This document shows, one piece after another, positions 12,644-23,308 of a DNA stretch of 64,000 nucleotides. Source of the DNA: Archivesica marissinica (lineage: Eukaryota > Mollusca > Bivalvia > Venerida > Vesicomyidae). The stretch is from assembly GCA_014843695.1 (NCBI GenBank), contig CM026404.1, positions 6,327,773 to 6,391,772 of the forward strand, in the 5' to 3' direction. The position numbers were made by a program, and so were the translations under genes. The notes beneath the pieces are model-generated. The model had not been told where the DNA came from, searched no databases, and saw nothing but the letters and a program-made list of their open reading frames with translations. How positions within the stretch are numbered: the stretch's first letter is position 1; every line of letters begins with the position of its first letter.

Positions 12644-12810
12644 TTAACCCTTTCAACACCACAGACCTCTAAATAGGCTTACAAAAAGTGTAGATCCAGA
12701 TGAGCCGGCTCGTGACGAACTGGTCCAAATGTAATTTTCGTATTAATTTATTGGTCTAAAAACTGATCATGGACCAGTCCATTTCAGTTACTTGGTGTTG
12801 AATGGGTTAA
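12644..12810. mobile_element. MITE family C, internally deleted copy
   Basis: Same ends as the element at 7478-7719: ttaaccctttcaacaccac on the left and ggtgttgaatgggttaa on the right, with TTAA at both edges. About 75 bp of the centre are missing, from just after ccggctcgtgacgaa. Confidence 0.75.
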
Positions 12811-13157
12811 CCTTTATTCTCAATATGTCATCATTCAATATCAATAGAGAGGATCTACAAACTGTAATATGTCTAGATTTACTATTTACCTTGATGGAAA
12901 ATGGATCCTTACAGGTTATCCACATCTCTGTCAAAATTGTAGGTTTTTCTTCAAGGGTGGAAATTCGGTTAGCCTACACTTGCCATTTTAGAATTTTACC
13001 GCATTGTAAATATTCATCCAAGTTATGTGAACGCTTGATCAACGTCAGCAATCAAGCATTCATATAACTAGGAGGAATGTATTGGTTGAGGACGACCCAG
13101 AGTGCCCCTCAGAGCAGTATGGCAGGCACGGTTGGGCACCCAGGTAGAATCACCGAA
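12811..13157. other. spacer, nothing recognised
   Basis: One open frame of about 90 codons runs through the MITE end into this stretch. It is judged chance. Confidence 0.4.
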
Positions 13158-13660
13158 GCCACGGAGCTGTCTAGGTGCCACGGAGCTGTCTAGGTGCCAC
13201 GGAGCTGTCTAGGTGCCACAGAGCTGTCTAGATGCCACGGAGCTGTCTAGATGCCACGGAGCTGTCTAGGTGCCACGGAGCTGTCTAGGTGCCACGGAGC
13301 TGTCTAGATGCCACGGAGCTGTCTAGGTGCCACGGAGCTGTCTAGGTGCCACGGAGCTGTCTAGGTGCCACGGAGCTGTCTAGGTGCCACGGAGCTGTCT
13401 AGATGCCACGGAGCTGTCTAGGTGCCACAGAGCTGTCTAGGTGCCACGGAGTTGTCTAGGTGCCACGGAGCTGTCTAGATGCCACGGAGCTGTCTAGGTG
13501 CCACGGAGCTGTCTAGATGCCATGGAGCTGTCTAGATAGTCTATATGCCACGGAGCTGTCTAGATGCCACAGAGCTGTCTAGATGCCACGGAGCTGTCTA
13601 GATGCCACGGAGCTGTCTAGATGCCACGGAGCTGTCTCTATGCCATGGAACTGTCTACAT
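13158..13660. repeat. 19-bp minisatellite, about 26 copies
   Basis: Unit gccacggagctgtctaggt (19 bp), with a common variant ending gat. A short insertion (tagtctatat) interrupts it near 13533. Confidence 0.95.
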
Positions 13661-14373
13661 TATGGCATAGGAATAGGCCACATGAGAATAAGAAACATAA
13701 ACAACACATAAAACAATCTTATTTTATGCTTGCCAATGAAATATAGAAATTTATCAGTTAAATAAAATGTGTTATTCCACTGGTTAAAAGCAGAAATATC
13801 CGCTTAATTCTACATACATGTATATAGGACTGACTTGAAGTCAATGACCGTAACCACCAAGTCTAATTAATAATGGGTGTAAATCTTCACCAGTAACCTG
13901 CTAATCACAAATAAAGTCGCATTTGCAAACAGCATAGAGCCAGAACGGCACAGAACATGCACAGAACATGCCGTCAGATCGGCTCTATGCTATTTGTTAG
14001 TCGGGATAGTGGAGCTAAAACACTTGTTTGCATATTCCATCCGATTTATTTGGCCTGCGACTTTAGCGATAACAGGAAAAGATCATCGCCCGTATGGTTC
14101 ACAGGTGGCAAAGGGTAAGTAAAAATCATCATCAAACAAATTAATAAGACCAAAATAGTACATAATATGATGAATTAATAGATGTATAAATCTGCTATGC
14201 CAGGTTGTATTTGAACTGGACCAGCAGCCAAACTTGATAATAGCTCTGTCTATTGCTGAAACTACTAGGCTAGCCAGTGAGGTGATACATCAGTACAACT
14301 GTGTTGCCGAGTAGTTTATTTACTAGAGTTTGGAATGGGTTAAAGGAATAATTTATTATGAAGAATGAACCAA
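13661..14373. mobile_element. spacer with MITE B relative (about 13895-14060)
   Basis: The element is marked by gcaaacagcatagagcc, then its inverted partner ggctctatgctatttg, flanked by cctgctaatcac on the left. It is a relative of the intact element at 49223-49465. The rest is unremarkable. Confidence 0.5.
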
Positions 14374-16739
14374 CAGTCTGGATACAACCACATACCAACA
14401 CAGAGACCATACAACCACATACCAACACAGAGACCATACAACCACATACCAACACAGAGTCTGGATACAACCACATACCAACACAGAGTCTGGATACAAC
14501 ACATACCAACACAGAGTCCAGATACAACACATACCAACACAGAGTCTGGATACAATGACATACCAACACAGAGTCTGGATAAACACATACCAACACAGAG
14601 TCTGGATACAACCACATACCAACACAGAGTCTGGATACAACCACATACCAACACAGAGTCTGGATACAGCCACATACCAACACAGAGTCTGGATACAACC
14701 ACATACCAACACAGAGTCCAGATACAACACATACCAACACAGAGTCCAGATACAACACATACCAACACAGAGTGTGGATACAACCACATACCAACATAGA
14801 GTGTGGATACAACCACATACCAACATAGAGTCTGGATACAACCACATACCAACACAGAGTCTGGATACACCCACATACCAACCCACATACCAACATAGAG
14901 TCTGGATACAACCACATACCAACCCACATACCAACATAGAGTCTGGATACAACCACACACCAACCCACATACCAACATAGAGTCTGGATACAACCACACA
15001 CCAACCCACATACCAACACAGAGTATGGATACAACACATACCAACATAGAGTGTGGATACAACCACATACCAACACAGAGTCTGGATACAACCACATACC
15101 AACACAGAGTCTGGATACAACCACATACCAACACAGAACCTGGATACAACCACATACCAACATAGAGTCTGGATACAACCACATACCAACATAGAGTCTG
15201 GATACAACCACATACCAACACAGAGTCTGGATACAACCACATACCAACACAGAGTCCAGATACAACCACATACCAACACAGAGTCTGGATACAGCCACAT
15301 ACCAACACAGAGTCCAGATACAACCACATACCAACACAGAGTCTAGATACAACCACATACCAACACAGAGTCCAGATACAACCACATACCAACACAGAGT
15401 CTGGATACAGCCACATACCAACACAGAGTCCAGATACAACCACATACCAACACAGAGTCCAGATACAACCACATACCAACACAGAGTCTGGATACAACCA
15501 CATACCAACACAGAGTCCAGATACAACCACATACCATCACAGAGTCTGGATACAACCACATACCAACACAGAGTCTGGATACAACACATACCAACACAGA
15601 GTCTGGATACAACCACATACCAACATAGAGTCTGGATACAACCACATACCAACATAGAGTCTGGATGCAACCACATACCAACACAGAGTCTGGATACAGC
15701 CACATACCAACACAGAGTCTGGATACAACCACATACCAACACAGAACCTGGATACAACACATACCAACACAGAGTCTGGATACAACCACATACCAACATA
15801 GAGTCTGGATACAACCACATACCAAAACAGAGTCTGGATACAACACATACCAACACAGAGTCTGGATACAACCACATACCAACATAGAGTCTGGATACAA
15901 CCACATACCAACACAGAGTCTGGATACAACACATACCAACACAGAGTCTGGATACAACCACATACCAACACAGAACCTGGATACAACCACATACCAACAT
16001 AGAGTCTGGATACAACCACATACCAACACAGAGTCTGGATACAACCACATACCAACATAGAGTCCGGATACAACCACATACCAACACAGAGTCTGGATAC
16101 AACCACATACCAACATAGAGTCCAGATACAACCACATACCAACACAGAGTCCAGATACAACCACATACCAACACAGTCTGGATACAACCACACACCAACC
16201 CACATACCAACATAGAGTCTGGATACAACCACACACCAACCCACATACCAACATAGAGTCTGGATACAACCACATACCAACACAGAATCCAGATACAACC
16301 ACATACCAACCCACATACCAATACAGAGTCTGGATACAACCACACACCAACCCACATACCAATACAGAGTCTGGATACAACCACACACCAACCCACATAC
16401 CAACATAGAGTCTGGATACAACCACACACCAACCCACATACCAACATAGAGTCTGGATACAACCACATACCAACACAGAATCCAGATACAACCACATACC
16501 AACACAGAGTCCAGATACAACCACATACCAACACAGAATCCAGATACAACCACATACCAACACAGAGTCCAGATACAACCACATACCAACACAGAGTCCA
16601 GATACAACCACATACCAACACAGAATCCAGATACAACCACATACCAACACAGAGTCCAGATACAACCACATACCAACATAGAGTCTGGATACAACCACAT
16701 ACCAACACAGAACCTGGATACCCAACATAGAGTCCAGAT
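14374..16739. repeat. 29-bp minisatellite array, about 80 copies
   Basis: Unit acaaccacataccaacacag plus agtctggat (29 bp). Variant endings are agtccagat, aacctggat and a short acaacacat form. A longer 41-bp form with an added accaacccac occurs at about 14870-15010 and 16190-16440. All three - strand frames stay open because no stop falls in any phase of the unit, so the 812-codon frame there is not evidence of a protein. Confidence 0.95.
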
Positions 16740-17084
16740 AAGAGATTTTCTCCTGTCTCCCCACTCCATATTTATCATTATTAGACAGTTGAAGGAACAG
16801 TTTTCATTAAGTACATGTACATCAAAACGATAAGTGACTTTGAAAGCTTTCAAAATCATTGGCTCATAAAACAGCATGTTTGAAAGATGGTAGAAATTAG
16901 CCCATTAATTTGGCAGTAAGAATGAAAGACAATACATACCAATAGGGAATAATGTCAGAATGGCGTGTTTGTTTAAGTATGACATCAATTACTCCATACC
17001 ACATATTGGCAATGCGACAATCAGGATAAGTTACGGAATTGTTCTTGCTTTGCTAGATACTTCCTCTGACGTATAGCGACTCAG
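16740..17084. other. single-copy island between two related arrays
   Basis: This sequence separates the 29-bp array from a pure 41-bp array of the same family. No gene seen. Confidence 0.5.
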
Positions 17085-17494
17085 TCACACACCAACCCAC
17101 ATACCAATACAGTCTGGATACAACCACACACCAACCCACATACCAATACAGAGTCTGGATACAACCACACACCAACCCACATACCAATACAGAGTCTGGA
17201 TACAACCACACACCAACCCACATACCAATACAGAGTCTGGATACAACCACACACCAACCCACATACCAATACAGAGTCTGGATACAACCACACACCAACC
17301 CACATACCAATACAGAGTCTGGATACAACCACACACCAACCCACATACCAATACAGTCTGGATACAACCACACACCAACCCACATACCAATACAGAGTCT
17401 GGATACAACCACACACCAACCCACATACCAATACAGAGTCTGGATACAACCACACACCAACCCACATACCAATACAGAGTCTGGATACAACCAC
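17085..17494. repeat. 41-bp minisatellite (same family), about 10 copies, truncated by gap
   Basis: Uniform 41-bp unit: acaaccacacaccaacccac, then ataccaatacagagtctgga. It is the expanded form of the 29-bp unit, homogenised here. It runs directly into the run of N. Confidence 0.95.
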
Positions 17495-18494
17495 NNNNNN
17501 NNNNNNNNNNNNNNNNNNNNNNNNNNNNNNNNNNNNNNNNNNNNNNNNNNNNNNNNNNNNNNNNNNNNNNNNNNNNNNNNNNNNNNNNNNNNNNNNNNNN
17601 NNNNNNNNNNNNNNNNNNNNNNNNNNNNNNNNNNNNNNNNNNNNNNNNNNNNNNNNNNNNNNNNNNNNNNNNNNNNNNNNNNNNNNNNNNNNNNNNNNNN
17701 NNNNNNNNNNNNNNNNNNNNNNNNNNNNNNNNNNNNNNNNNNNNNNNNNNNNNNNNNNNNNNNNNNNNNNNNNNNNNNNNNNNNNNNNNNNNNNNNNNNN
17801 NNNNNNNNNNNNNNNNNNNNNNNNNNNNNNNNNNNNNNNNNNNNNNNNNNNNNNNNNNNNNNNNNNNNNNNNNNNNNNNNNNNNNNNNNNNNNNNNNNNN
17901 NNNNNNNNNNNNNNNNNNNNNNNNNNNNNNNNNNNNNNNNNNNNNNNNNNNNNNNNNNNNNNNNNNNNNNNNNNNNNNNNNNNNNNNNNNNNNNNNNNNN
18001 NNNNNNNNNNNNNNNNNNNNNNNNNNNNNNNNNNNNNNNNNNNNNNNNNNNNNNNNNNNNNNNNNNNNNNNNNNNNNNNNNNNNNNNNNNNNNNNNNNNN
18101 NNNNNNNNNNNNNNNNNNNNNNNNNNNNNNNNNNNNNNNNNNNNNNNNNNNNNNNNNNNNNNNNNNNNNNNNNNNNNNNNNNNNNNNNNNNNNNNNNNNN
18201 NNNNNNNNNNNNNNNNNNNNNNNNNNNNNNNNNNNNNNNNNNNNNNNNNNNNNNNNNNNNNNNNNNNNNNNNNNNNNNNNNNNNNNNNNNNNNNNNNNNN
18301 NNNNNNNNNNNNNNNNNNNNNNNNNNNNNNNNNNNNNNNNNNNNNNNNNNNNNNNNNNNNNNNNNNNNNNNNNNNNNNNNNNNNNNNNNNNNNNNNNNNN
18401 NNNNNNNNNNNNNNNNNNNNNNNNNNNNNNNNNNNNNNNNNNNNNNNNNNNNNNNNNNNNNNNNNNNNNNNNNNNNNNNNNNNNNNNNNNNNNN
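17495..18494. other. assembly gap of exactly 1000 N
   Basis: A round-number gap that starts inside a tandem array. It is probably a placeholder where the 41-bp array could not be resolved, so the true length is unknown. Sequence on the right side (from 18495) is not part of the array. Confidence 0.98.
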
Positions 18495-18985
18495 ATAACA
18501 TTGGGCTGAGTTCGAATTGGCTAATTATATGGTAGTTGATCAAATCGTCCACAAGTCAATTCGTCCACAAGTCAGATTTTATTGTAGGAGGCGTGTGACT
18601 GTCTATCTAATTTACGGATGTAGTTTGCGGGAAATTGAGAAGCATTGGAAAATTGCGGTCATAATGAAATATATAGTATGCATATAACGGACGTTAATAT
18701 ACTATATATATATATGTTGTGTCTTTTGACCTTCTCCTTGTTAGAAATAAAGAACTATTTTGCTTTAATTATAAGACACATATCAGATAAATATTACATG
18801 TATTTACACATAGATATAAATATAAATGGCTGTGGGAGCTCATTTGTATAAAATGTATGCTTTATGTTTGCACTGTTCGCTAACTGTATATAATATGTAT
18901 GTATGTCCTCATGGGCTTGACAGCCTATTGGAATTTAATAAAATAAACTAAAACTAAACTAAACTAAAACTATATATATATCCAT
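18495..18985. other. AT-rich spacer with retroelement-like tail
   Basis: It contains a TA run at about 18700 and ends in ctaaaactaaactaaac repeats after tggaatttaataaaataaa. That pattern resembles the 3' tail of a non-LTR element or SINE on the + strand. No coding frame is seen. Confidence 0.4.
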
Positions 18986-20816
18986 ACACACGACAGCCAT
19001 TTAGCTATCATGCAGTGGATAGTAAAATCTTAAAAGAATGTAGCGCCTCCATATCACCAATTCTTACCAATATTTTTCATAAATCTCTCTCACTTGGCGA
19101 AATCCCTACAGACTGGAAGCACGCAAATGTATGTCCTGTATTTAAAAAAGGCGACAAGCATGATGCGATCAATTACAGACCAATTTCACTCACATGTATT
19201 TGTTGCAAGCTCCTCGATCATATTATCTCAAGTAATGTAATGTCACACCTAGAAAACAATAATATCCTCTATGATCTACAACATGGCTTTCGATCTTCCC
19301 GCTCCTGCGAATCACAGCTAATTTCATTTCTCCAAAACCTAACGTAATCTAACAACAAACATATTCAAACAGACGTCATCATTATGGATTTTGCGAAAGC
19401 ATTTGACAACGTTTCTCACCGTCACCTCCTCTACAAACTACAATTCTACGGAATCAATTGTAATGCTCTTCATTGGATATCTGACTTCTTGAGAGATAGG
19501 ACCCAGACAGTTGTCCTGGAAGGGGAAACATCAGACACTGTACCAGTCACATCCGGAGTACCCCAGGGCACTGTCATGGGGCCTATCCTCTTTCTTATCT
19601 ATATAAATGACTTCCCTGAATACCTCAATCACAGTACCCTTAGACTATTCGCAGATGACAGCATTATATATAAAGAAATTAACAACACTTCTGATGCAAA
19701 ACTCTTACAATCTGACCTAGACGCTGCTGGTAGATGGGAGCAGGATTGGCTCATGAATTTTCACCCTGATAAATGTAATGTTCTAAATGTCACACAAAAA
19801 AGAAACCAAGTTAAATTTACATACAAACTTCACAACCACCCCCTTGAAATTGTCGAACATGCAAAATATTTAGGCCTCACTTTACAGAATAACTTAAAAT
19901 GGGATAAGCATATAAACTCTATAACAAGCAAAGCTAATCAGTCATTAGGATTCCTCCGCAGAAATTTAAAAATCAACTCTACCAAAGTAAAAGACCATGC
20001 TTATAAAGCCCTCGTCAGACCCAAACTAGAATACTCCTCTTCTGTTTGGGACCCACATACCAAAAGCCAAATTAGTCAAATTGAAAAAGTACAACGCCGT
20101 GCAGCCCGCTATACATCCAACCGCTACCACAATACAAGTTCTGTAACTGACATGCTCACTACCCTCAACTGGCCCACCTTGGAAATTCGAAGAATCCGTA
20201 CCAGACTCATCATGTTTTATAAGATCATACACCACGTAGTTGCCATCCAACCACCCTGTAATCTAATTATTCCTTCAGACCCCAGAACCAGGCACAGTAA
20301 CACCTATACCTACAAACACATACACGCAGCTAAAGACTCGTACAAATACTCTTTCTATCCTAGAGCCGTCACTCAGTGGAACATGCTACCGCCCACCATA
20401 TATGCCGCAGACACAGTGGACGCCTTCAAGGCCCTGATCCCTGTGTCTGTCCTTACCCCAATATATTTTGCATAAATTGCCACAATTATATACATAGTTT
20501 TATAAAAAAACACTTAAAAATATATCTAAAAATATGTCTATTCACTGTAACCTTTCTAATGAGCACTTTCTGATCAAGCACTTAACTAACACTTTTTATT
20601 ACGGCGCCAGCACCTAATCTTCATAAGTGAAGGAGTGCTGCTTAAACAAAGAAGAAGAAGAAGATAAGTAGTCATCACATTTATCCCACCTTCATAGATA
20701 TTATTGGGTACTTCATTAGTACTTTATCATGCACATTGGTTTGGCTACTACAGTGTCAATGTATGTCGTATTGGTAATGGCGTCAAGATATGCTTCTATG
20801 AGGGAAAGGGTTAAGG
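18986..20816. mobile_element. MITE family A, split by a LINE insertion
   Basis: The left piece (18986-19021) contains cgacagccatttagctatca, then tgcagtggata. The right piece (20663-20816) resumes with gataagtagtc and ends atgagggaaagggttaa. In the intact copies these two points are adjacent (cagtggataagtagtc). The duplicated gata at 19018-19021 and 20663-20666 is the likely target-site duplication of the LINE. Confidence 0.75.
19021..20662 (+). pseudogene. 5'-truncated CR1/Jockey-like LINE with one nonsense codon
   Basis: Reverse transcriptase of a non-LTR retrotransposon, which would copy its own RNA into DNA at a nicked target. The visible blocks in order are PVFKKGDKHDAINYRPISLT, QHGFRSSRSCESQL, MDFAKAFDNVSHRHLLYKL, SGVPQGTVMGPILFLIYIND, the catalytic FADDSIIY, and KYLGLTLQNNLKWDKHIN. 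The C-terminal block LVRPKLEYSSSVWDPHT and a following region end at the TAA at 20473-20475. The frame is one continuous reading frame broken only by a TAA at 19345-19347. The endonuclease part is missing. The 3' end is a gaagaagaagaag tail after a conserved gcgccagcacctaatcttc region. It is dead as it stands because of the truncation and the stop. Confidence 0.85.
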
Positions 20817-20837
20817 AATGAATTGCGGGTTAATAGT

Positions 20838-20925
20838 TTCCATTGTATGAACTACATTGGGCGTGTGTCTAAAAATGTGTGGAGGCTGAAAGCATGCCCA
20901 ATGTAGTTCATACCTCGATATAGAC
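20838..20925. repeat. hairpin-forming inverted repeat
   Basis: gtatgaactacattgggc on the left is matched by gcccaatgtagttcatac about 33 bases further on. Flanking tagt and acta bases extend the pairing imperfectly. It may be a small foldback element. Confidence 0.7.
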
Positions 20926-20974
20926 TATTAATACTGGATTTATTACTTATCTTTACTTTACATTTATTCGAAGA

Positions 20975-21740
20975 ATGTCAAAGAAACTAAAAAACGAGGA
21001 AATTCACTGCATAATTATACTACAGCATGAAGCTGCAAAGTTGCAAAATCACCTCAACTTATCCGACTTGCTGTTCCACAGTCAACTCCTAATACAGTAT
21101 GCAATTATAAATGCAAAGTCCACATACTTTTTTCAGAGATCCCGGCTGCAGTTACTACTGTTTGATGAATAGTTCAAGAGTCCATCAAATTCGTATACAG
21201 TGGACAATCATTTGAACTTTTTAGCTTTTCGAAGGGTACATTATCCTACGCGTTTCCAAAATGATAAAGACTTATTTATTTCAAAACGTGTTACGTTGGG
21301 TGAAAATTGGGAAACATATATTGGATGTGGAGATGAGGGAAGTTCTTATAATGCTGAAAATATTCCAAGGAGATTTGATCAAGTAAATGACCAAAAGTAT
21401 CATATTGTGTCTACTGATACTCCAGAGTTTGCTTCAAATTTAACAAGTGCAGTAAAGCTGAATGTTTCTAGAAAAAGAAAACGTGATAAGGAAATGCTTC
21501 GGGAAGTAGCAATGAATCCTAATGCGCCTTGGTTTGGTAACATTGTAAAACATACAGCAGCAAATATTTCAACAATTACTTTCAACTGGATATTAATCTT
21601 CTAAAAGACAGCACACGTGTATATTTAATCTTGAGAGGGAGGCATTTAAACTTGCTTTAGTTACTAATTGCTCTGCCGGGACATTTGTTTGTACATGTGA
21701 AATAGAAGATAAAACTGTGTTCTACATTAGATACATAGAG
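20975..21740 (+). pseudogene. unrecognised broken reading frame
   Basis: One reading frame runs from about 20975 to 21604 with a single TAG at 21170-21172, then seems to shift and continue to a TGA near 21740 (translating to FNLEREAFKLALVTNC and further). Composition is protein-like: a basic stretch SRKRKRDKEML, then NPNAPWFGNIV, and cysteine pairs in the shifted part. No family is recognised. It may be a decayed transposon or virus-like gene, or a retained fragment of a host gene. There is no credible start codon or splice site. Confidence 0.35.
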
Positions 21741-21767
21741 TGAGGATGCTACCATGGTTTTGTGGAA

Positions 21768-21838
21768 CGAGGTGCAAACAAGGACACGTCCTGGGCAGGC
21801 TTAGGCGACATAAACGGTTAACCAGCACTAGGCAATAT
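21768..21838 (-). mobile_element. SINE family B fragment
   Basis: The reverse complement contains gtgctggttaaccg, then gcctaagcctgcccagga, which match the 3' part of the SINEs at 22310 and 22974. Confidence 0.55.
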
Positions 21839-22309
21839 GGGCGATGCGCCTTTCTATAAAGGGTACTGCCCATAAATGCCCGGACCGAGTATCAAAAACA
21901 GGATCCTTTCAGATTTCAGATCTGAGTTTCTACCACTGGAACACGGATGTCATTCACATATCAGTATGTGTATGATTAAATAGTAAAAATGGGGTAATAA
22001 AAATGAATAAAAAAATAATTAAATGGGGTCGAGTTTTCCAAGGCATTGGTGTCGAAATATACTGGGTTTGAGATGTCGTTGGGTCGAGATGTGTTGCTTT
22101 GACTGTGGTTAGTGACTGAACTACCTCGATCGTGACTCCTGTCCAATTGTCATTGCAGAGTTATCTCCTCTACTGTGACGAAAAAGAAATATTTGAAGGT
22201 TGTCCTTTGTTGAACTTAATTTTAAGTAATTTCTTAATCATTAAAGGTAAGATTATCAAATATTCTACAGTTGTTTTCTTCAGATTTTGTTCAATATTAT
22301 TCATGAATG
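21839..22309. other. spacer, nothing recognised
   Basis: No gene or repeat end seen. Confidence 0.4.
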
Positions 22310-22505
22310 CTTGTGCATCCATGGTCCAGAGGTAGAGCGTCCGAATTTGAATCGAGAGGTCCTGGGTTCGATACTTGGGTCACGGCTCGTGCACGTACGT
22401 CCTGTGTATGTAGTGTCTTTGGAGTAAGGTCGCATACCTTGCTATCGTACTGTTTAACTAAGTGCATAGGTCGACTAAGACTGTCAGGGAAATATGTCTA
22501 GGTCA
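22310..22505 (+). mobile_element. tRNA-derived SINE (family B), diverged copy
   Basis: A-box-like tggtccagaggtagagcg and B-box-like ctgggttcgatacttgg, then a tail ending aatatgtctaggtcacc. It is a diverged sibling of 22974-23190. Confidence 0.7.
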
Positions 22506-22973
22506 CCGCAAGGTTTTTGACAAAATGAGATAATTGGAATTCAAAATGGAAAATAGAATATCATTTATAATAGAAAGTTAAAATGCTGATTGTTACCACA
22601 TGAGCTTGTCACAAAGCCTATCAGAGGTTATATAATGTGATTTGTAACTTGTACCATCATCATAAGTAGAAAAGCAATGCGTGTATGTAACCAGGTACAT
22701 GTCCATATATATTTAAAGCGTTCATGTTCAATCCAGTAGAGTGACAGTTCAAACATTCTTCAATAGGCCTAAACTTTTCCCACTAATCATTTTGTTATAT
22801 ATCGTGTTTATGCATTATATCCATCAGTGTGTTGCCTCAGTTTTCAGGTGCTGTCATCATTTATTTAAAATGTCTAGTTTGTTTGTCATTGTTCAAGGAT
22901 GAAATGTCATGAACATTAGCTAAGGGGCCATTGCTTCTAAGATGTCCCTGATATTGACCCAAAACATACAACT
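22506..22973. other. spacer, nothing recognised
   Basis: AT-rich, with no open frame of note. Confidence 0.4.
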
Positions 22974-23190
22974 ATAGTGTGGCGTCCAGTGGTAAAGCGT
23001 CGGATTTGGAATCGAACGGTCCCGGGTTCAATACTCGGTCAGGCCACGTATGTAGTGTCATTGAGCAAGGCACCTCACACACATTGCTTAGTACTGGTTA
23101 ATCGCTTAGGACGGCTAAGCCTGCACAGGAAAATATGTCTAGGTCCCCGCGAGTGGTTTGACATTAAAAGGTACATACAAATAAGGTACA
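22974..23190 (+). mobile_element. tRNA-derived SINE (family B)
   Basis: A-box-like gtccagtggtaaagcgtc and B-box-like ccgggttcaatactcgg, followed by gagcaaggcacctcacacac and a tail with ctaagcctgcacaggaaa. Other copies: 22310-22505, 56655-56850 and 57817-58020, all +. Confidence 0.8.
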
Positions 23191-23308
23191 ACTGCCACAC
23201 TGTTGTTTTTTTTATTTAACTATTGAGCCAAATACAATGCTTTAATAGAAATAGGAACTTGATTATGGTAGGTGATCTGCATCACAAAGATTGAAAGAAC
23301 AGGAACCC

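Noticed and set aside
14270..16877. Cysteine-rich 812-codon frame on the - strand
   Set aside because: Translation of the 29-bp minisatellite; three frames on the same strand are open at once.
19015..19347. Start codon for the LINE frame at 19015
   Set aside because: The first codon there is GTG, formed partly by MITE sequence. The element is simply 5'-truncated.
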